A stretch of 64,000 nt of DNA from Shewanella seohaensis (GCF_025449215.1 NZ_CP104900.1:3968001-4032000), one strand, 5' to 3'; shown: positions 1 to 10,325, numbered from the stretch's first letter. Program-made: numbers and translations. The notes: generated by a model from the letters alone, not told the origin.

Positions 1-1
1 T

Positions 2-2815
2 GCCCAGCGCCGCCTGCCTGAAGATGCCAACGATCCAGTGGTCTCTAAGGACAATGGCTCTGGCGAACCCTCTGTCTATGTCAACTTAAGCTCCAGCGTA
101 ATGGACAGAACTCAGCTGACCGATTACGCCCAGCGCGTATTAGAAGACAGATTTAGCCTCATCAGCGGCGTGAGTTCCATCAGCATCTCGGGCGGTTTGT
201 ACAAGGTGATGTACGTTAAGCTCAGACCCGAGCAAATGGCGGGACGCAATGTCACAGTCACCGACATTATTAACGCACTGCGTAAAGAAAACGTCGAAAC
301 CCCAGGCGGTCAAGTACGTAACGATACCACTGTGATGTCGGTGCGCACTAAGCGACTCTATTACACCCCGAAGGATTTTGACTATTTAGTGGTTCGCACC
401 GCCAGCGATGGCACGCCTATCTATCTAAAGGATGTGGCGGATGTGGCCGTTGGTGCCCAGAACGAAAACTCCACCTTTAAGAGCGATGGTATCGTTAACT
501 TAAGCTTAGGCGTTATCACTCAGTCCGATGCGAACCCTTTGATTGTGGCGCAGGAAGTCCATAAAGAAGTCGATAGAATTCAAGATTTTCTCCCCGAAGG
601 CACAAGCCTTGTGGTGGACTTTGACTCGACCGTCTTTATCGACCGCTCAATTAACGAGGTATACAACACCCTCTATGTGACTGGCGCCCTTGTGGTATTA
701 GTGCTGTACATCTTTATCGGCCAAGCCAGAGCGACCCTCATCCCTGCGGTGACAGTACCTGTGTCGCTCATTTCGGCCTTTATTGCCGCCAACATGTTCG
801 GCTACTCGATTAACCTATTGACGCTGATGGCATTAATTCTCGCCATCGGTCTTGTCGTTGACGATGCCATCGTCGTGGTAGAGAACATCTTCCACCATAT
901 TGAGCGCGGTGAAGAGCCACTACTCGCCGCTTACAAAGGCACGCGGGAAGTGGGCTTTGCGGTTGTGGCCACCACAGCCGTGTTAGTCATGGTGTTCCTG
1001 CCGATTTCCTTTATGGAGGGCATGGTCGGTTTACTCTTTACCGAGTTCTCGGTGATGCTGGCAGTATCCGTGCTGTTTTCTTCACTTATCGCCCTGACGC
1101 TGACGCCAGTACTGAGTAGCAAACTGCTTAAAGCCAATGTTAAACCGAACCGTTTTAACCGTTTCGTCGACAGTGGTTTTGCCCGCATGGAAAAGGTTTA
1201 CCGTGTTGGCGTGACTCAGGCGATCCGTTTTAAATGGTTGGCGCCACTGGTGATCCTCGCCTGCGTTGGCGGCAGTGCCTGGTTAATGCAACAAGTGCCC
1301 TCACAGTTAGCACCGCAGGAAGACCGCGGCGTACTGTTCGCCTTCGTAAAAGGCGCCGAAGGCACCAGCTATAACCGTATGACGGCGAACATGGACATAG
1401 TCGAAGACCGACTGATGCCCCTGCTCGGCCAAGGCGTGTTACGTTCTTTTAGCGTTCAAGCCCCAGCCTTCGGTGGCCGCGCTGGCGATCAAACTGGCTT
1501 TGTGATCATGCAGTTAGAGGACTGGGAACATCGCCATGTCACGGCGCAGCAAGCCCTTGGCATTATCAGCAACGCCTTAAAAGATATTCCCGACGTGATG
1601 GTTCGCCCTATGATGCCAGGCTTTAGGGGCCAATCGAGTGAGCCAGTACAATTCGTCCTCGGCGGCTCAGATTACGCCGAGCTGTTTAAATGGGCGCAGG
1701 TATTAAAAGAAGAAGCCAATGCCAGTCCTATGATGGAAGGCGCGGACTTAGATTATGCCGAAACCACGCCAGAGCTTATCGTCACCGTCGATAAAGAACG
1801 GGCGGCGGAGCTTGGGATCAGCGTCGATGAAGTCTCGCAAACCTTAGAAGTGATGCTCGGCGGTCGTAAAGAAACAACCTATGTCGACCGAGGTGAAGAG
1901 TACGATGTGTATCTGCGCGGCGATGAAAACAGCTTTAACAACGTCGGCGATTTAAGCCAAATCTATATGCGCTCGGCCAAGGGCGAATTAGTGACGCTCG
2001 ATACCCTAACCCATATCGAAGAAGTCGCATCGGCACAAAAACTTAGCCATACCAATAAGCAAAAATCGATCACCCTTAAGGCCAACATCAGTAAAGGCTA
2101 CACTTTGGGTGAAGCCTTGAAGTTTTTAGATAATAAGGCGATTGAGCTATTACCTAAGGATATTTCCATCGGTTATACCGGCGAATCTAAGGACTTTAAA
2201 GAAAACCAGAGCAGCATCTTAATCGTGTTCGGTTTAGCGCTCCTAGTGGCTTATCTGGTTTTGGCGGCGCAATTTGAAAGCTTTATCAACCCCTTAGTGG
2301 TGATGTTTACCGTGCCTATGGGGGTATTCGGTGGCTTCCTTGGCCTGTTGATTACCAGTCAAGGCATTAACATCTATAGCCAGATTGGGATGATCATGTT
2401 GATTGGTATGGTGACTAAAAACGGTATCTTAATCGTCGAGTTTGCCAACCAATTGCGTGACCGAGGTTTAGCCTTAGACAAAGCCATTATCGACGCTTCG
2501 ACTCGTCGCTTACGCCCCATTCTGATGACAGCTTTCACCACCTTAGTAGGTGCTGTGCCGCTGATCTTCTCATCGGGCGCAGGCTCTGAAAGCCGGATTG
2601 CCGTAGGTACTGTAGTGTTCTTCGGTATGGCCTTTGCCACCTTTGTGACCCTGTTCGTGATCCCGGCTATGTACCGCTTAATCTCGGCCGCGACCCATTC
2701 ACCGGGTTATGTTGAGGCGAAACTCGAGGCGGCCATCAAAGCGCAAGAATTAGCGGCTCAAGAATTAGCAGCGCAAGAGGCGGCTAAACAACAGGAACAA
2801 ACAGCCAAAGCCTAG
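2..2815 (+). CDS. RND multidrug efflux permease, 5'-truncated by window
   Basis: Inner-membrane proton/drug antiporter subunit of the AcrB family. The frame is open to base 2, so the gene begins upstream of the window and the GTG at 38 is not its start. About 937 residues are visible. The TM4 motif GLVVDDAIVVVEN carries the Asp pair used in proton relay, and the second repeat ends in GMVTKNGILIVEFANQ and RLRPILMTAFTT, both typical of the family. Two clusters of hydrophobic helices flank large periplasmic loops. The C-terminus is a short Ala/Gln/Glu-rich tail with repeated AQELA. Its membrane-fusion partner is presumably upstream. A strong terminator follows. Substrates cannot be read from the sequence. 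Confidence 0.93.
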   Translation, partial: AQRRLPEDANDPVVSKDNGSGEPSVYVNLSSSVMDRTQLTDYAQRVLEDRFSLISGVSSISISGGLYKVMYVKLRPEQMAGRNVTVTDIINALRKENVETPGGQVRNDTTVMSVRTKRLYYTPKDFDYLVVRTASDGTPIYLKDVADVAVGAQNENSTFKSDGIVNLSLGVITQSDANPLIVAQEVHKEVDRIQDFLPEGTSLVVDFDSTVFIDRSINEVYNTLYVTGALVVLVLYIFIGQARATLIPAVTVPVSLISAFIAANMFGYSINLLTLMALILAIGLVVDDAIVVVENIFHHIERGEEPLLAAYKGTREVGFAVVATTAVLVMVFLPISFMEGMVGLLFTEFSVMLAVSVLFSSLIALTLTPVLSSKLLKANVKPNRFNRFVDSGFARMEKVYRVGVTQAIRFKWLAPLVILACVGGSAWLMQQVPSQLAPQEDRGVLFAFVKGAEGTSYNRMTANMDIVEDRLMPLLGQGVLRSFSVQAPAFGGRAGDQTGFVIMQLEDWEHRHVTAQQALGIISNALKDIPDVMVRPMMPGFRGQSSEPVQFVLGGSDYAELFKWAQVLKEEANASPMMEGADLDYAETTPELIVTVDKERAAELGISVDEVSQTLEVMLGGRKETTYVDRGEEYDVYLRGDENSFNNVGDLSQIYMRSAKGELVTLDTLTHIEEVASAQKLSHTNKQKSITLKANISKGYTLGEALKFLDNKAIELLPKDISIGYTGESKDFKENQSSILIVFGLALLVAYLVLAAQFESFINPLVVMFTVPMGVFGGFLGLLITSQGINIYSQIGMIMLIGMVTKNGILIVEFANQLRDRGLALDKAIIDASTRRLRPILMTAFTTLVGAVPLIFSSGAGSESRIAVGTVVFFGMAFATFVTLFVIPAMYRLISAATHSPGYVEAKLEAAIKAQELAAQELAAQEAAKQQEQTAKA

Positions 2816-2862
2816 CGCGATACAGTAAAACTAAACGGCATAGGATGTTTGTTAAAACCATA

Positions 2863-2896
2863 AAGCCAAGGGAGTCATTGCCCCTTGGCTTTTTTA
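2863..2896 (+). terminator. Rho-independent terminator after the RND gene
   Basis: AAGCCAAGGG and CCCCTTGGCTT form a GC-rich stem with an 8-nt loop, followed by a run of T. It ends the rightward RND gene just before the convergent MFS gene. Confidence 0.85.
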
Positions 2897-2897
2897 T

Positions 2898-4094
2898 TTA
2901 AGTCTGAGAACCGCTCCCTCTGCGCCCAGTCAAGCTCGTCAAGTTAGTCAAGTTAGTCAAGCTCGTCAAACCAAGCCCCACACAAAGCAGCGCCGCGAAG
3001 CTAATCACGCCCCCAAGATGGCTTACCATGCCTGCAGCGCCTAAACCTAGCCCCAACAGAATGTAATAAAACAGTCCAAACAGCGCACCCGCAGAACCTG
3101 CATAAGCGCGGTAGTTTGCCAGCGCCGAGCTGAGTATGTTCGGAATCGCTATCCCATAAGCAATCACAATCAACAGCATGGGTAGTAAGAAGTAAACATT
3201 ATTCACGCCAATGTCAGTCGGTTGGATGAGCCAAATACCGAGTCCTCCGAATAGTGCAATAAAGCTTGCTAACCGCACTAATAGCGCACTGGAGTAACCT
3301 CTGCCTAGTAATAGTTTATTAAAATAACTGCCAAGGAATGCGCCAAAGCCCAATAACAACCCACTCATCCCGAAGGCAAGCGTCGACAACCCTTGCGCCT
3401 CAAACATAAATGGCGCTAATGAAAAGTAGCTAAACCACATCAAGTTAAATGAGGCCACCAGCAAGGTGTTTTTAATTATCCCGCTGTCGGTAAGCATCTT
3501 GATAGCTAACTCAACTATCGCGATTTTTTGGGTATGTGCAGGCCTCGTTTCGGGCAAAGACTTTAACGACAAAAACAACAACACAATTGCCGAAGCCATC
3601 AGGGCGACAAACACACCTTGATACCCCCAATAAGCACTGAGGAGACTCCCCAATAGCAATCCGATAATGGGACTGATCCCAAGAGACATGCCCATCACCG
3701 AAAAGACTTTGGCCAATTCCTCCCCGCTGTAACTGTCACGCATCATGGTTTGAGTAATGACAGACCCCACTGCCGCACCAAAGGCCGATAATACGCGCGC
3801 CAGCAACAATAGGGTAAAGTCACTAATCATCAACGCGAAGGCTGAACCAATGGCATAACAGACTAATCCCGCAAGCATGGCGTTGCGGCGACCAATGATG
3901 TCGGCTAAACGCCCCCAGCAAAATACGCCCACAGCAAAGGCGATAAAGTACACGGATAAGGTTTGCGAGGCGCTGGCAACAGACACCGCAAAGTTTTCCG
4001 CAATATTAGGCAAAGCCGGGCTATAGATGGTTTCCATAATTTGCGGAAACATCATCAACAGCACGCACAGCCAGAGTGGTGGTTTTATTTTCAT
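2898..4094 (-). CDS. Bcr/CflA-type MFS drug exporter
   Basis: A 398-residue, 12-helix major facilitator protein. It has the early motif YSPALPNIAENF in helix 1 and GRLADIIGRRNAML in the helix 2-3 loop (MFS motif A), both typical of the DHA1 Bcr/CflA group. Such proteins export drugs or small metabolites by proton antiport. The gene is divergent from an AraC-type regulator 145 bp away, an arrangement like E. coli NimT/NimR, so control by that neighbour is likely but inferred. The C-terminus is odd: the last 23 residues contain a Leu-Thr repeat (LTSLTNLTNLTSLT) encoded by a 9-bp tandem repeat, followed by GRRGSGSQT. Confidence 0.88.
   Translation of the reverse strand: MKIKPPLWLCVLLMMFPQIMETIYSPALPNIAENFAVSVASASQTLSVYFIAFAVGVFCWGRLADIIGRRNAMLAGLVCYAIGSAFALMISDFTLLLLARVLSAFGAAVGSVITQTMMRDSYSGEELAKVFSVMGMSLGISPIIGLLLGSLLSAYWGYQGVFVALMASAIVLLFLSLKSLPETRPAHTQKIAIVELAIKMLTDSGIIKNTLLVASFNLMWFSYFSLAPFMFEAQGLSTLAFGMSGLLLGFGAFLGSYFNKLLLGRGYSSALLVRLASFIALFGGLGIWLIQPTDIGVNNVYFLLPMLLIVIAYGIAIPNILSSALANYRAYAGSAGALFGLFYYILLGLGLGAAGMVSHLGGVISFAALLCVGLGLTSLTNLTNLTSLTGRRGSGSQT
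2929..2964. repeat. 9-bp tandem repeat inside the MFS C-terminus
   Basis: Four near-identical 9-bp units (gtcaagctc or gtcaagtta) in a row, with a partial fifth. On the minus strand they encode Ser/Asn-Leu-Thr repeats at the C-terminus of the transporter. Because the unit is a multiple of three, copy-number change would keep the frame. Confidence 0.9.
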
Positions 4095-4238
4095 GATTTT
4101 TAGGTACGTTTTAGCCTTTCAGTGTTAACCGATAAACCAAAACGGCGCTCCATACTTGTCAAAGAGGGCGCAGTATAGATAGGATACCTAAGTGACAATT
4201 AACGACACTTAGACAAAAAACATCAAAAATAAGACAAT

Positions 4239-5005
4239 ATGGCCTTTATTCAACCCGAGCAGCAATTTAATCCCGATGCCTTAGACAACCTAGTGATAGG
4301 CATTGCCGCCGAAATTGGCGAACATGACTCAGGCGTACATCAGCATCGCAAGGCTCAGCTGCTCTACTCATCGGCGGGATGTATGCGGTTTACCTTAGCC
4401 GATACTCAAGTCGTATTGCCGCCAACCCGTGCAGCTTGGCTGCCCGCTGGCGTCGTACACCAAGTCACAATGCGTGATGTTGTCGCCTATCGTTCACTCT
4501 ACTTTGAGCCTGAAACCGTGGCGTCTTTGCCGGATAAAGTCACGATTTTCCATGTGAATCCATTACTCAAAGCGTTAATCGACACTATGTCCTTTTGGCC
4601 TTGGGACAAACCCAGAGACAGCCAGCACAATGCCTTTGCCCTGCTGATTGAAGAGTTACTCCATGCAGATGCACAGAATTTAAGCTTACCCCTGCCCAAG
4701 GACAAACGGCTACAAACTTGGCTTAAGCAATTGCAACAACAGCAAAAAAACCTGCCAGCTTGCAGGACATGGCCATTGAAATCGGCGCCAGCGAACGCAC
4801 CATCAGCCGTATCTTTAGCAACGAAACGGGCATGGCTTATCAGGCGTGGCGGCAGCAATGGCGCTTGCTCTCAGCTATTGAGCAATTAGCTGCGGGCGCC
4901 TCGGTGGCGCAGGTAGGATTTAACTTACAGTTTTCCAGCGACAGCGCCTTTATCAGCTTTTTTAAACAATATACTGGCATCACCCCGGCGCAATACTTTA
5001 GATAA
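4239..5005 (+). pseudogene. AraC-family regulator, one-base frameshift
   Basis: The first 173 or so residues form an AraC-type cupin sensor (HQHRKAQLLY, LPPTRAAWLPAGVVHQV). The last 81 residues, in another frame, form the double helix-turn-helix (DMAIEIGASERTISRIF ... GFNLQFSSDSAFISFFKQYTGITPAQYFR). The frames separate at a run of seven A at 4744-4750. An eighth A would give continuous reading through QQKKPASLQDMAIE. A one-base sequencing loss is the simplest explanation; real inactivation is possible. It is divergent from the Bcr/CflA exporter and resembles NimR-type regulators of such exporters. The start ATG at 4239 has no clear Shine-Dalgarno site. Confidence 0.85.
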
Positions 5006-5153
5006 TCAATCCGTTAACCTAGCTAAAAATCCATTAAGCGCAGCTACACACGGCAATTCCCGATTAGACCCATTGCAGTTTTGCCTGCTCGCGCCATTCG
5101 CCGCCTTGCTGTGCTATAGTGCGCAGAGTCACCCAACTGATAGCCATAATCCC

Positions 5154-5627
5154 TTGAAAAAAATCGCCCTGTTTGTCGACGTGCAAAACATCTACTACAC
5201 CTGCCGTGAGGCTTATCAGCGCCAGTTTAACTATCGCAAACTCTGGCAACAGTTAAGCGCGCAGGGTGAGATTGTCAGCGCCATCGCCTACGCCATTCAT
5301 CGCGGGGACGATGGTCAATTAAAGTTTCAAGATGCGCTGAGACATATTGGTTTTGAGCTAAAACTTAAGCCCTTTATTCAGCGCAGTGATGGTTCGGCAA
5401 AGGGTGATTGGGATGTGGGCATCACCATAGATGTGCTGGAGATGGCGCCCGAGGTGGATACAGTGATCTTGCTGTCTGGCGATGGGGACTTTGCCCTCTT
5501 GCTCGATAAGATAAGGCAAAAATACGCCATCGAGGCTGAGGTGTATGGCGTGCCCTCCCTCACGGCAAAATCTCTGATGGAGGCGGCTAGCTGCTTTAAT
5601 CCGATAGAAGAGTCATTGTTACGTTAA
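5154..5627 (+). CDS. NYN-domain (LabA/DUF88-type) protein, putative ribonuclease
   Basis: About 157 residues covering one NYN domain of the PIN-like fold: KIALFVDVQNIYY at the N-terminus carries the first acidic residue, GDWDVGITIDVLEM and VILLSGDGDFALLLDKIR carry the others. NYN proteins are usually metal-dependent RNases, but the substrate here is unknown. A longer frame reaches back to 5073. I prefer the TTG at 5154 because the NYN fold starts right after it and a promoter-like TATAGT lies at about 5114, inside the longer version. The start remains uncertain. The gene stands alone between the araC-like gene and a convergent operon. Confidence 0.75.
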   Translation: MKKIALFVDVQNIYYTCREAYQRQFNYRKLWQQLSAQGEIVSAIAYAIHRGDDGQLKFQDALRHIGFELKLKPFIQRSDGSAKGDWDVGITIDVLEMAPEVDTVILLSGDGDFALLLDKIRQKYAIEAEVYGVPSLTAKSLMEAASCFNPIEESLLR

Positions 5628-5682
5628 TGCCAGTATATCCCCAGCCTAACTGCATCACCCACACGCACGAGTTAGCGAGCCG

Positions 5683-6174
5683 TTACTGATACGTCACCTC
5701 GGAATACATGGGCGCAAGGCGCTTCAGCAGCGCATTGCGGGTCGATGTTGAAATATGCAGTTCCTTCATCGATTCAATCAAATGCCCGACTAAAGCATCA
5801 AAATCGGCCTGAGTGATATTCAAACCTTTATGGCTGTCTGCCATATTTTCGCCTTGATAGACGCAGCCTCCATCCGTGACAGCGCACAAATGTTCGATAA
5901 GACGCTCGCGAAAGATGGCAATATCCGTTTCATCGAAGTGGTGGACAATGCGGGGATCCCGCGCGATATGCGCAAGCAAGCCATCAACGATAGCCGAAAC
6001 GCCCGAATCACCACCGAGGGCCTGATACAGGGTTGTAGGACTGGCGTTCGCACTAGATACTGGGGTGTCAGGATCAGATAGGGCGCAGCCAGCAAGTAAA
6101 ACTGTCGAGATTGGAAGTGCTGTGATTAAAAGTGCCGTGGTTAAGTGTGCGAGAAACTTGCGAAAATGACTCAT
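5683..6174 (-). CDS. Lipoprotein with truncated (group 1) globin domain
   Basis: A 163-residue protein with an N-terminal signal and lipobox (STVLLAGC near residue 30), so it is probably an outer-membrane or periplasmic lipoprotein. The rest is a truncated globin: TLYQALGGDSGVSAIVDGLLAHIARDPRIVHHF, then HLCAVTDGGCVYQGENMADSHKGLNIT, where the His in SHKGL is the likely proximal haem ligand. Its ATG overlaps the TGA of the DUF3034 gene (ATGA), so translation is coupled. It is the last gene of a four-gene leftward operon. A secreted globin could sense or detoxify O2 or NO, but the ligand is inference. Confidence 0.85.
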   Translation of the reverse strand: MSHFRKFLAHLTTALLITALPISTVLLAGCALSDPDTPVSSANASPTTLYQALGGDSGVSAIVDGLLAHIARDPRIVHHFDETDIAIFRERLIEHLCAVTDGGCVYQGENMADSHKGLNITQADFDALVGHLIESMKELHISTSTRNALLKRLAPMYSEVTYQ

Positions 6175-7061
6175 AGCGCGCCCTCCAACGACAGATACCA
6201 GCCCCGTTGATGCTCAAAACCCGCAATGCTGCCTAAATCGGCATAGGCTGTGACCACTGACAGATGCTTATTGATAAACCAAGCTAAAAATATGTCCTGC
6301 CAATCATCCTCTCGAGCAAATCCCAGTTCGTTCGGTTTTTGACGATATTCAATACCCAGTGCCAGATTATCGGTGAGCAGTAACGCAGCCGAGGCTTCCA
6401 ACATAAAGTGGTAATCGTTACTGGCCTCAGTGCCAAACCCTAATAAGCCAGTTTGATTGGCTTTGGTCGCGCGCACTGTGGCATTGAGTAACAAATTACG
6501 ACCCGCTACCGTATCAAAAAACACTTTACTGGCAGCGACATATATATCTAAACCCCAATCATCCCGCGCGCCAACCGCCTGAGGAAGGCTAAAGTCATCC
6601 ACTTTTTTATACTGTGCGCCCAAGGTGATTTGTGGCATGGCGGTATATAACAACTCGCCGGCAAGCTTGTATTTGAACCCGACGATATCCTGGCCAAGCT
6701 CGCCGCCAAGAGTATCCAAATCAAAGGTTTGCCTTGCCAAACTGAGCTCAAACCGATTGTCATAACTTAACGAGACGCCCATCACTTTTAGCGTAAAATC
6801 ATCGACATAAACACCCGTGGCCATGGCCGTTGCCGACCACTCTTCACTACTGCCATAACCGTTGATCACGGCCCAAGGCACTATACCACCGCCAGCACTG
6901 CCCTCAGTCATTGACGCGCCGCCAGTGGCGATCACACGGCTACCCTCAGCCACAACTGGCGCAATGCCCCCTAACCAAAGCGGGCAAAACAGACAAAGCA
7001 GCGCCCTAGTATAGCGCCGAGTCGATAAGCTCAACTTCATTGTGTTCATGGACATACTCAC
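6171..7061 (-). CDS. DUF3034-family exported protein
   Basis: A 296-residue protein with a signal peptide (hydrophobic residues about 20-37, cleavage near VVAEG). The mature part is rich in alternating beta-strand patterns and aromatic residues and ends in a Trp/Leu strand (GWYLSLEGAL), which suggests an outer-membrane beta barrel. The pattern matches what I know as the DUF3034 family; no function is established. Several closely spaced starts exist (GTG at 7061, then in-frame ATG codons), and the longest is given here. It lies 61 bp after the EAL sensor gene and overlaps the globin gene by 4 bp, so it belongs to the same operon. Confidence 0.75.
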   Translation of the reverse strand: MSMSMNTMKLSLSTRRYTRALLCLFCPLWLGGIAPVVAEGSRVIATGGASMTEGSAGGGIVPWAVINGYGSSEEWSATAMATGVYVDDFTLKVMGVSLSYDNRFELSLARQTFDLDTLGGELGQDIVGFKYKLAGELLYTAMPQITLGAQYKKVDDFSLPQAVGARDDWGLDIYVAASKVFFDTVAGRNLLLNATVRATKANQTGLLGFGTEASNDYHFMLEASAALLLTDNLALGIEYRQKPNELGFAREDDWQDIFLAWFINKHLSVVTAYADLGSIAGFEHQRGWYLSLEGAL

Positions 7062-7122
7062 TCAATACGCGATTGATTGCATTAGAGGGCGATGATGACG
7101 CCAGACGCCATTCGGTGTTTTC

Positions 7123-9419
7123 TTATTTGCTGCTACTGTTAAATGCTTCAAACCATTGGTCAAACTCAGCCGCTTTTAACGGCTTGGAATACACATAGCC
7201 CTGGATCAGATCGCAGTTGAGATGACGAAGAATATCAACACCTTCTCGCTCTTCAACACCTTCAGCCACAACGCTAAAGCCGAGGCCATGGATCAATTGA
7301 ATGCTGGTATTGACTATCATGGCATCCTGACTGTTCAAGTGCATATTCTGGATAAAGCTACGATCAATCTTCACTTCATCAACGGGTAATAGTTTCAAAT
7401 ACGCCAGTGATGAATGTCCGGTGCCAAAATCATCAATCGCAACCGAGACGCCCATATCGCGGAATCGTTGCAAGACCCCCACAACGGTTTGCGCATCTTT
7501 CATCACGGCGCCTTCAGTGACCTCGATGCAGAGTGCGCCGGGTTGCAGATGATTGTCCTTTAACAGGTTGGCAATTTGATTTGGTAAACGTGTATCCAGT
7601 AAATCGTGGGCAGACAGGTTAATCGCCAACTTCAGCGCTAGGCCCTGCTGCTGCCATGTCACCAACTGTTTGATGGCCTGCTTCAATACCCATTGGCTGA
7701 CAATATCAATGTTGCCTGAGTTTTCAGCGAGTTGAATAAATTCATCCGGCGGGATAAAACCCAGAGTAGGATGTTGCCAGCGGATAAGTGCTTCGGCGCC
7801 AGTACATTGATTGAGCGGCAAATTAACCTTGGGCTGAAACACCAAATAGAGCTGGTCCAGCGCCAAACCGATAGGCAAATCACGGATAAGAGTGAGTTCT
7901 CGCTGGTACTTTTCATCGTCGCCCTCACGATAACTAACGATTCGCAGTTCCTGAAGGCAGGCCTGGTTGAGGGCAATTTCGGCGCGGCGCAGCAACACAT
8001 CAATGTCGGCACCATTGCCATCAATTTCGAGCAGCCCTGCTCGCACCGTCAGCGAAATATTGGAACCTTGGATAGGAAAGGGAGCTTCTAGCATATCCAA
8101 GGATTTCAGTAATTGATCGCCCCCAATCCCTTGGCGATACAAGAGCAAAAACGAATCGCCATCCAATCGCGCCAGCATATCGGCTGTGGGCGCCAGCTGC
8201 TCCAAACGGCGGGCAAACAGCAGCAATAAGCTATCGGCGTTAGCAAAACCGATAATGTCGTTGATATGGCGAAAATGCTTGATATCCAGCAATACGATAG
8301 TGCCGGAGAGATCTTGGTTAAGATCGGTTAAATGCTGTTTTGCCGCGAAACGATTCAGCAAGCCTGTCAAACTGTCGTGGCGCGACTGATACAGTAAATC
8401 CTTTTCGCGCGCCTCAATATCCTCCCGCATCAAAGACAAACTGTTGGCCAATACCCGCAATTCCGCAGGCGCCCCTGAATGCTCTCAGGCTGCAGCCCCT
8501 GACCAATTTTACGGGCATATTGCACCAATCGATGAACGGGCTCGGTCAAACTGCCCGACAACCAAATGGCAATGGCAATCGCCAATGCCAGCGTCAACGC
8601 AAAGATCAGCAGCATGTTATTGCGTAAATGCAGATAACTTTGCTGCCACTTGAGGTTTGACTGGTGCAGCAGCGCCAACTGGCGACCATTATGCTCATAC
8701 AGCTTGATTGCCATGGATAAGTAGTCCGCAGGAATATACTCGCTGGGCATAGTTAACAGGCTGGGGAATCGGTTTTTCTGCGCAAGCACACTCTGTTGTT
8801 CGGCGCTGGATAAGGTGGAGGCGATTTCAGTCCGGCCATTGGTCTTATTAACAAAGCTAACATCAATCCCAGTGATGGCTTTGGCTTGGCTAGCCACTTT
8901 TTCATCTAACAAAAAGCCCATACCAACCCAGGCTATCAGAGTTGGCGCCTTGACTGGTTGAAGGACAAACTGATAACTCGCATGGTCAAAATCGAGAATC
9001 GCCAAGGCATTGGTATTGCTGGTGGCCAGTTCAAATAGGGATTGAATATCATCCTGCGTAAGCCCTGGCAGGCTTGAGGTTAACAGTTCCCCCTTGGGTG
9101 ACAATAATATGGCTGCATCAGCACCGATACGGGCACCATGATTGGATAATACCGACTCTATCGTTTCTTGCTCTCTTGTCGCAATCGCACGCTTAAAACC
9201 AAAATCGGCGCTGAGCACAGATAAGCTTTGACTGAGTTGAGTACCGCGATTAGACAACACTTCGAGAAACACATTCGCGCCGATTTCAAGGCTCTTTTGT
9301 TGCTGTAAAAAGTTATCTCTCTGTGTTGCCGTCAACACTGAAAATGCCGTGGCTAACTGCACTAGGGTCAGCACAGTAAAGAAAACTAAAATCAGTCGAG
9401 CACGGAAACTATTTAGCAT
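7123..9419 (-). pseudogene. Membrane sensor with HAMP, degenerate GGDEF and EAL domains; frameshifted
   Basis: The upstream frame (9419 to about 8475) has a signal-anchor helix, a periplasmic sensor region of roughly 240 residues, a second helix (LLIFALTLALAIAIAIWL) and a HAMP start. The downstream frame has the GGDEF and EAL domains. They separate at the four C at 8472-8475; one more base restores IQGAPAELRVLANSL. The GGDEF motif is degenerate (RLDGDSF), while the EAL site looks intact (EALIRW, IDDFGTGHSSL, KIDRSF, EGVE). The protein should therefore be a c-di-GMP phosphodiesterase rather than a cyclase. The start ATG at 9419 overlaps the stop of the cupredoxin-like gene (ATGCTAAATAG). Sequencing error is the likely cause of the break. 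Confidence 0.88.
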
Positions 9420-10056
9420 CAAAGGATCCAAACCCCGATGGCGGAGCCGAAGGTTTTGCCTGACGCTCGACATCTAATGCCAGCGTGAGTGTTTGAGTCT
9501 CTGCAGCCAAATTGAGGTCCTTAGGCTCAGAAATGGCCTTCTGCCATGGATGCCAAAGTTTGACTTTATAATGACCGGCCGTAAGTGCCTTGAATTGGAT
9601 CTCTCCTTTTTCGTTCGCCACCGCCACAATGGGGCTATCTGCAACATAAATAAAGGCTTGCATATAATCGTGAATATTGCAGCCAAGCGCCACTAGGCCA
9701 GGTTTATCAAACATAATAGGCGCTTCGGCTTTACCCACATAGAGTTTCAACTCGAACGGTTTGGCCTCGGAAAAGGAATACACATGGTGGCGGGTACGAT
9801 CCAGATTAGGAAAATCTACTTTTGATCCTCTAGGAACTGCCAGCACAAAGGGGATAAAGGTACGGTTTTTTTGTGACATTTCATAATGATCAGTAATGGT
9901 CGTTTTATCGGGCATCACATCAGGGATAAGTTCCACAACCGCATCGGCCAGCGCCACTTGTTGCGAGTCTACCACCTGAATCTGGAGGTCTGCGGCCATA
10001 CTCATGGGCAGCACCATACAGACAAACAAGGTAAATACAGCGCGATTTAATATCAT
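9409..10056 (-). CDS. Periplasmic cupredoxin-like (methylamine-utilization-type) protein
   Basis: A 215-residue exported protein (signal peptide to about AADL). The middle resembles a plastocyanin/cupredoxin fold: VDFPNLDRTRHHVYSFSE supplies a His and GLVALGCNIHDYMQAFIYV supplies Cys, His and Met at the usual copper-ligand spacing. Proteins of this kind are often annotated as methylamine utilization protein, although no methylamine pathway is seen here. A carboxypeptidase-regulatory-like beta region follows (GEIQFKALTAGHYKVKLWHPWQ). It is the first gene of the operon with the EAL sensor, DUF3034 protein and globin. A ligand-presenting partner of the sensor is possible, but that is inference. 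Confidence 0.75.
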   Translation of the reverse strand: MILNRAVFTLFVCMVLPMSMAADLQIQVVDSQQVALADAVVELIPDVMPDKTTITDHYEMSQKNRTFIPFVLAVPRGSKVDFPNLDRTRHHVYSFSEAKPFELKLYVGKAEAPIMFDKPGLVALGCNIHDYMQAFIYVADSPIVAVANEKGEIQFKALTAGHYKVKLWHPWQKAISEPKDLNLAAETQTLTLALDVERQAKPSAPPSGFGSFDAK

Positions 10057-10325
10057 TGGTTACCCCAAACGAAAGGTGACGGCAAGAGTGCAGCAAGACA
10101 TAGGCATATCTAGTCATACGATATCAGTATAGGATTTGGATCTGTGTGGTGTTGAAAATCATTCATTTACCGAAAATCCGCCCCAATCTAGCAGAATTAA
10201 AACAGAAGCAAGGCTTATCGCCCAACGGCCGTTGTGCTAACAGGCAGCAGAAAAATGAAAACACCACACTTAAATACTGCTGAAGCACCGACAGTGACTA
10301 ATCTAGAGTCACCATTTGCTCCGCT

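Noticed and set aside
931..1188. 85-codon minus-strand frame inside the first RND gene, and similar frames opposite mexF, torA, trhP and others
   Set aside because: They lie wholly within well-supported genes, show reversed-codon composition and have no family features.
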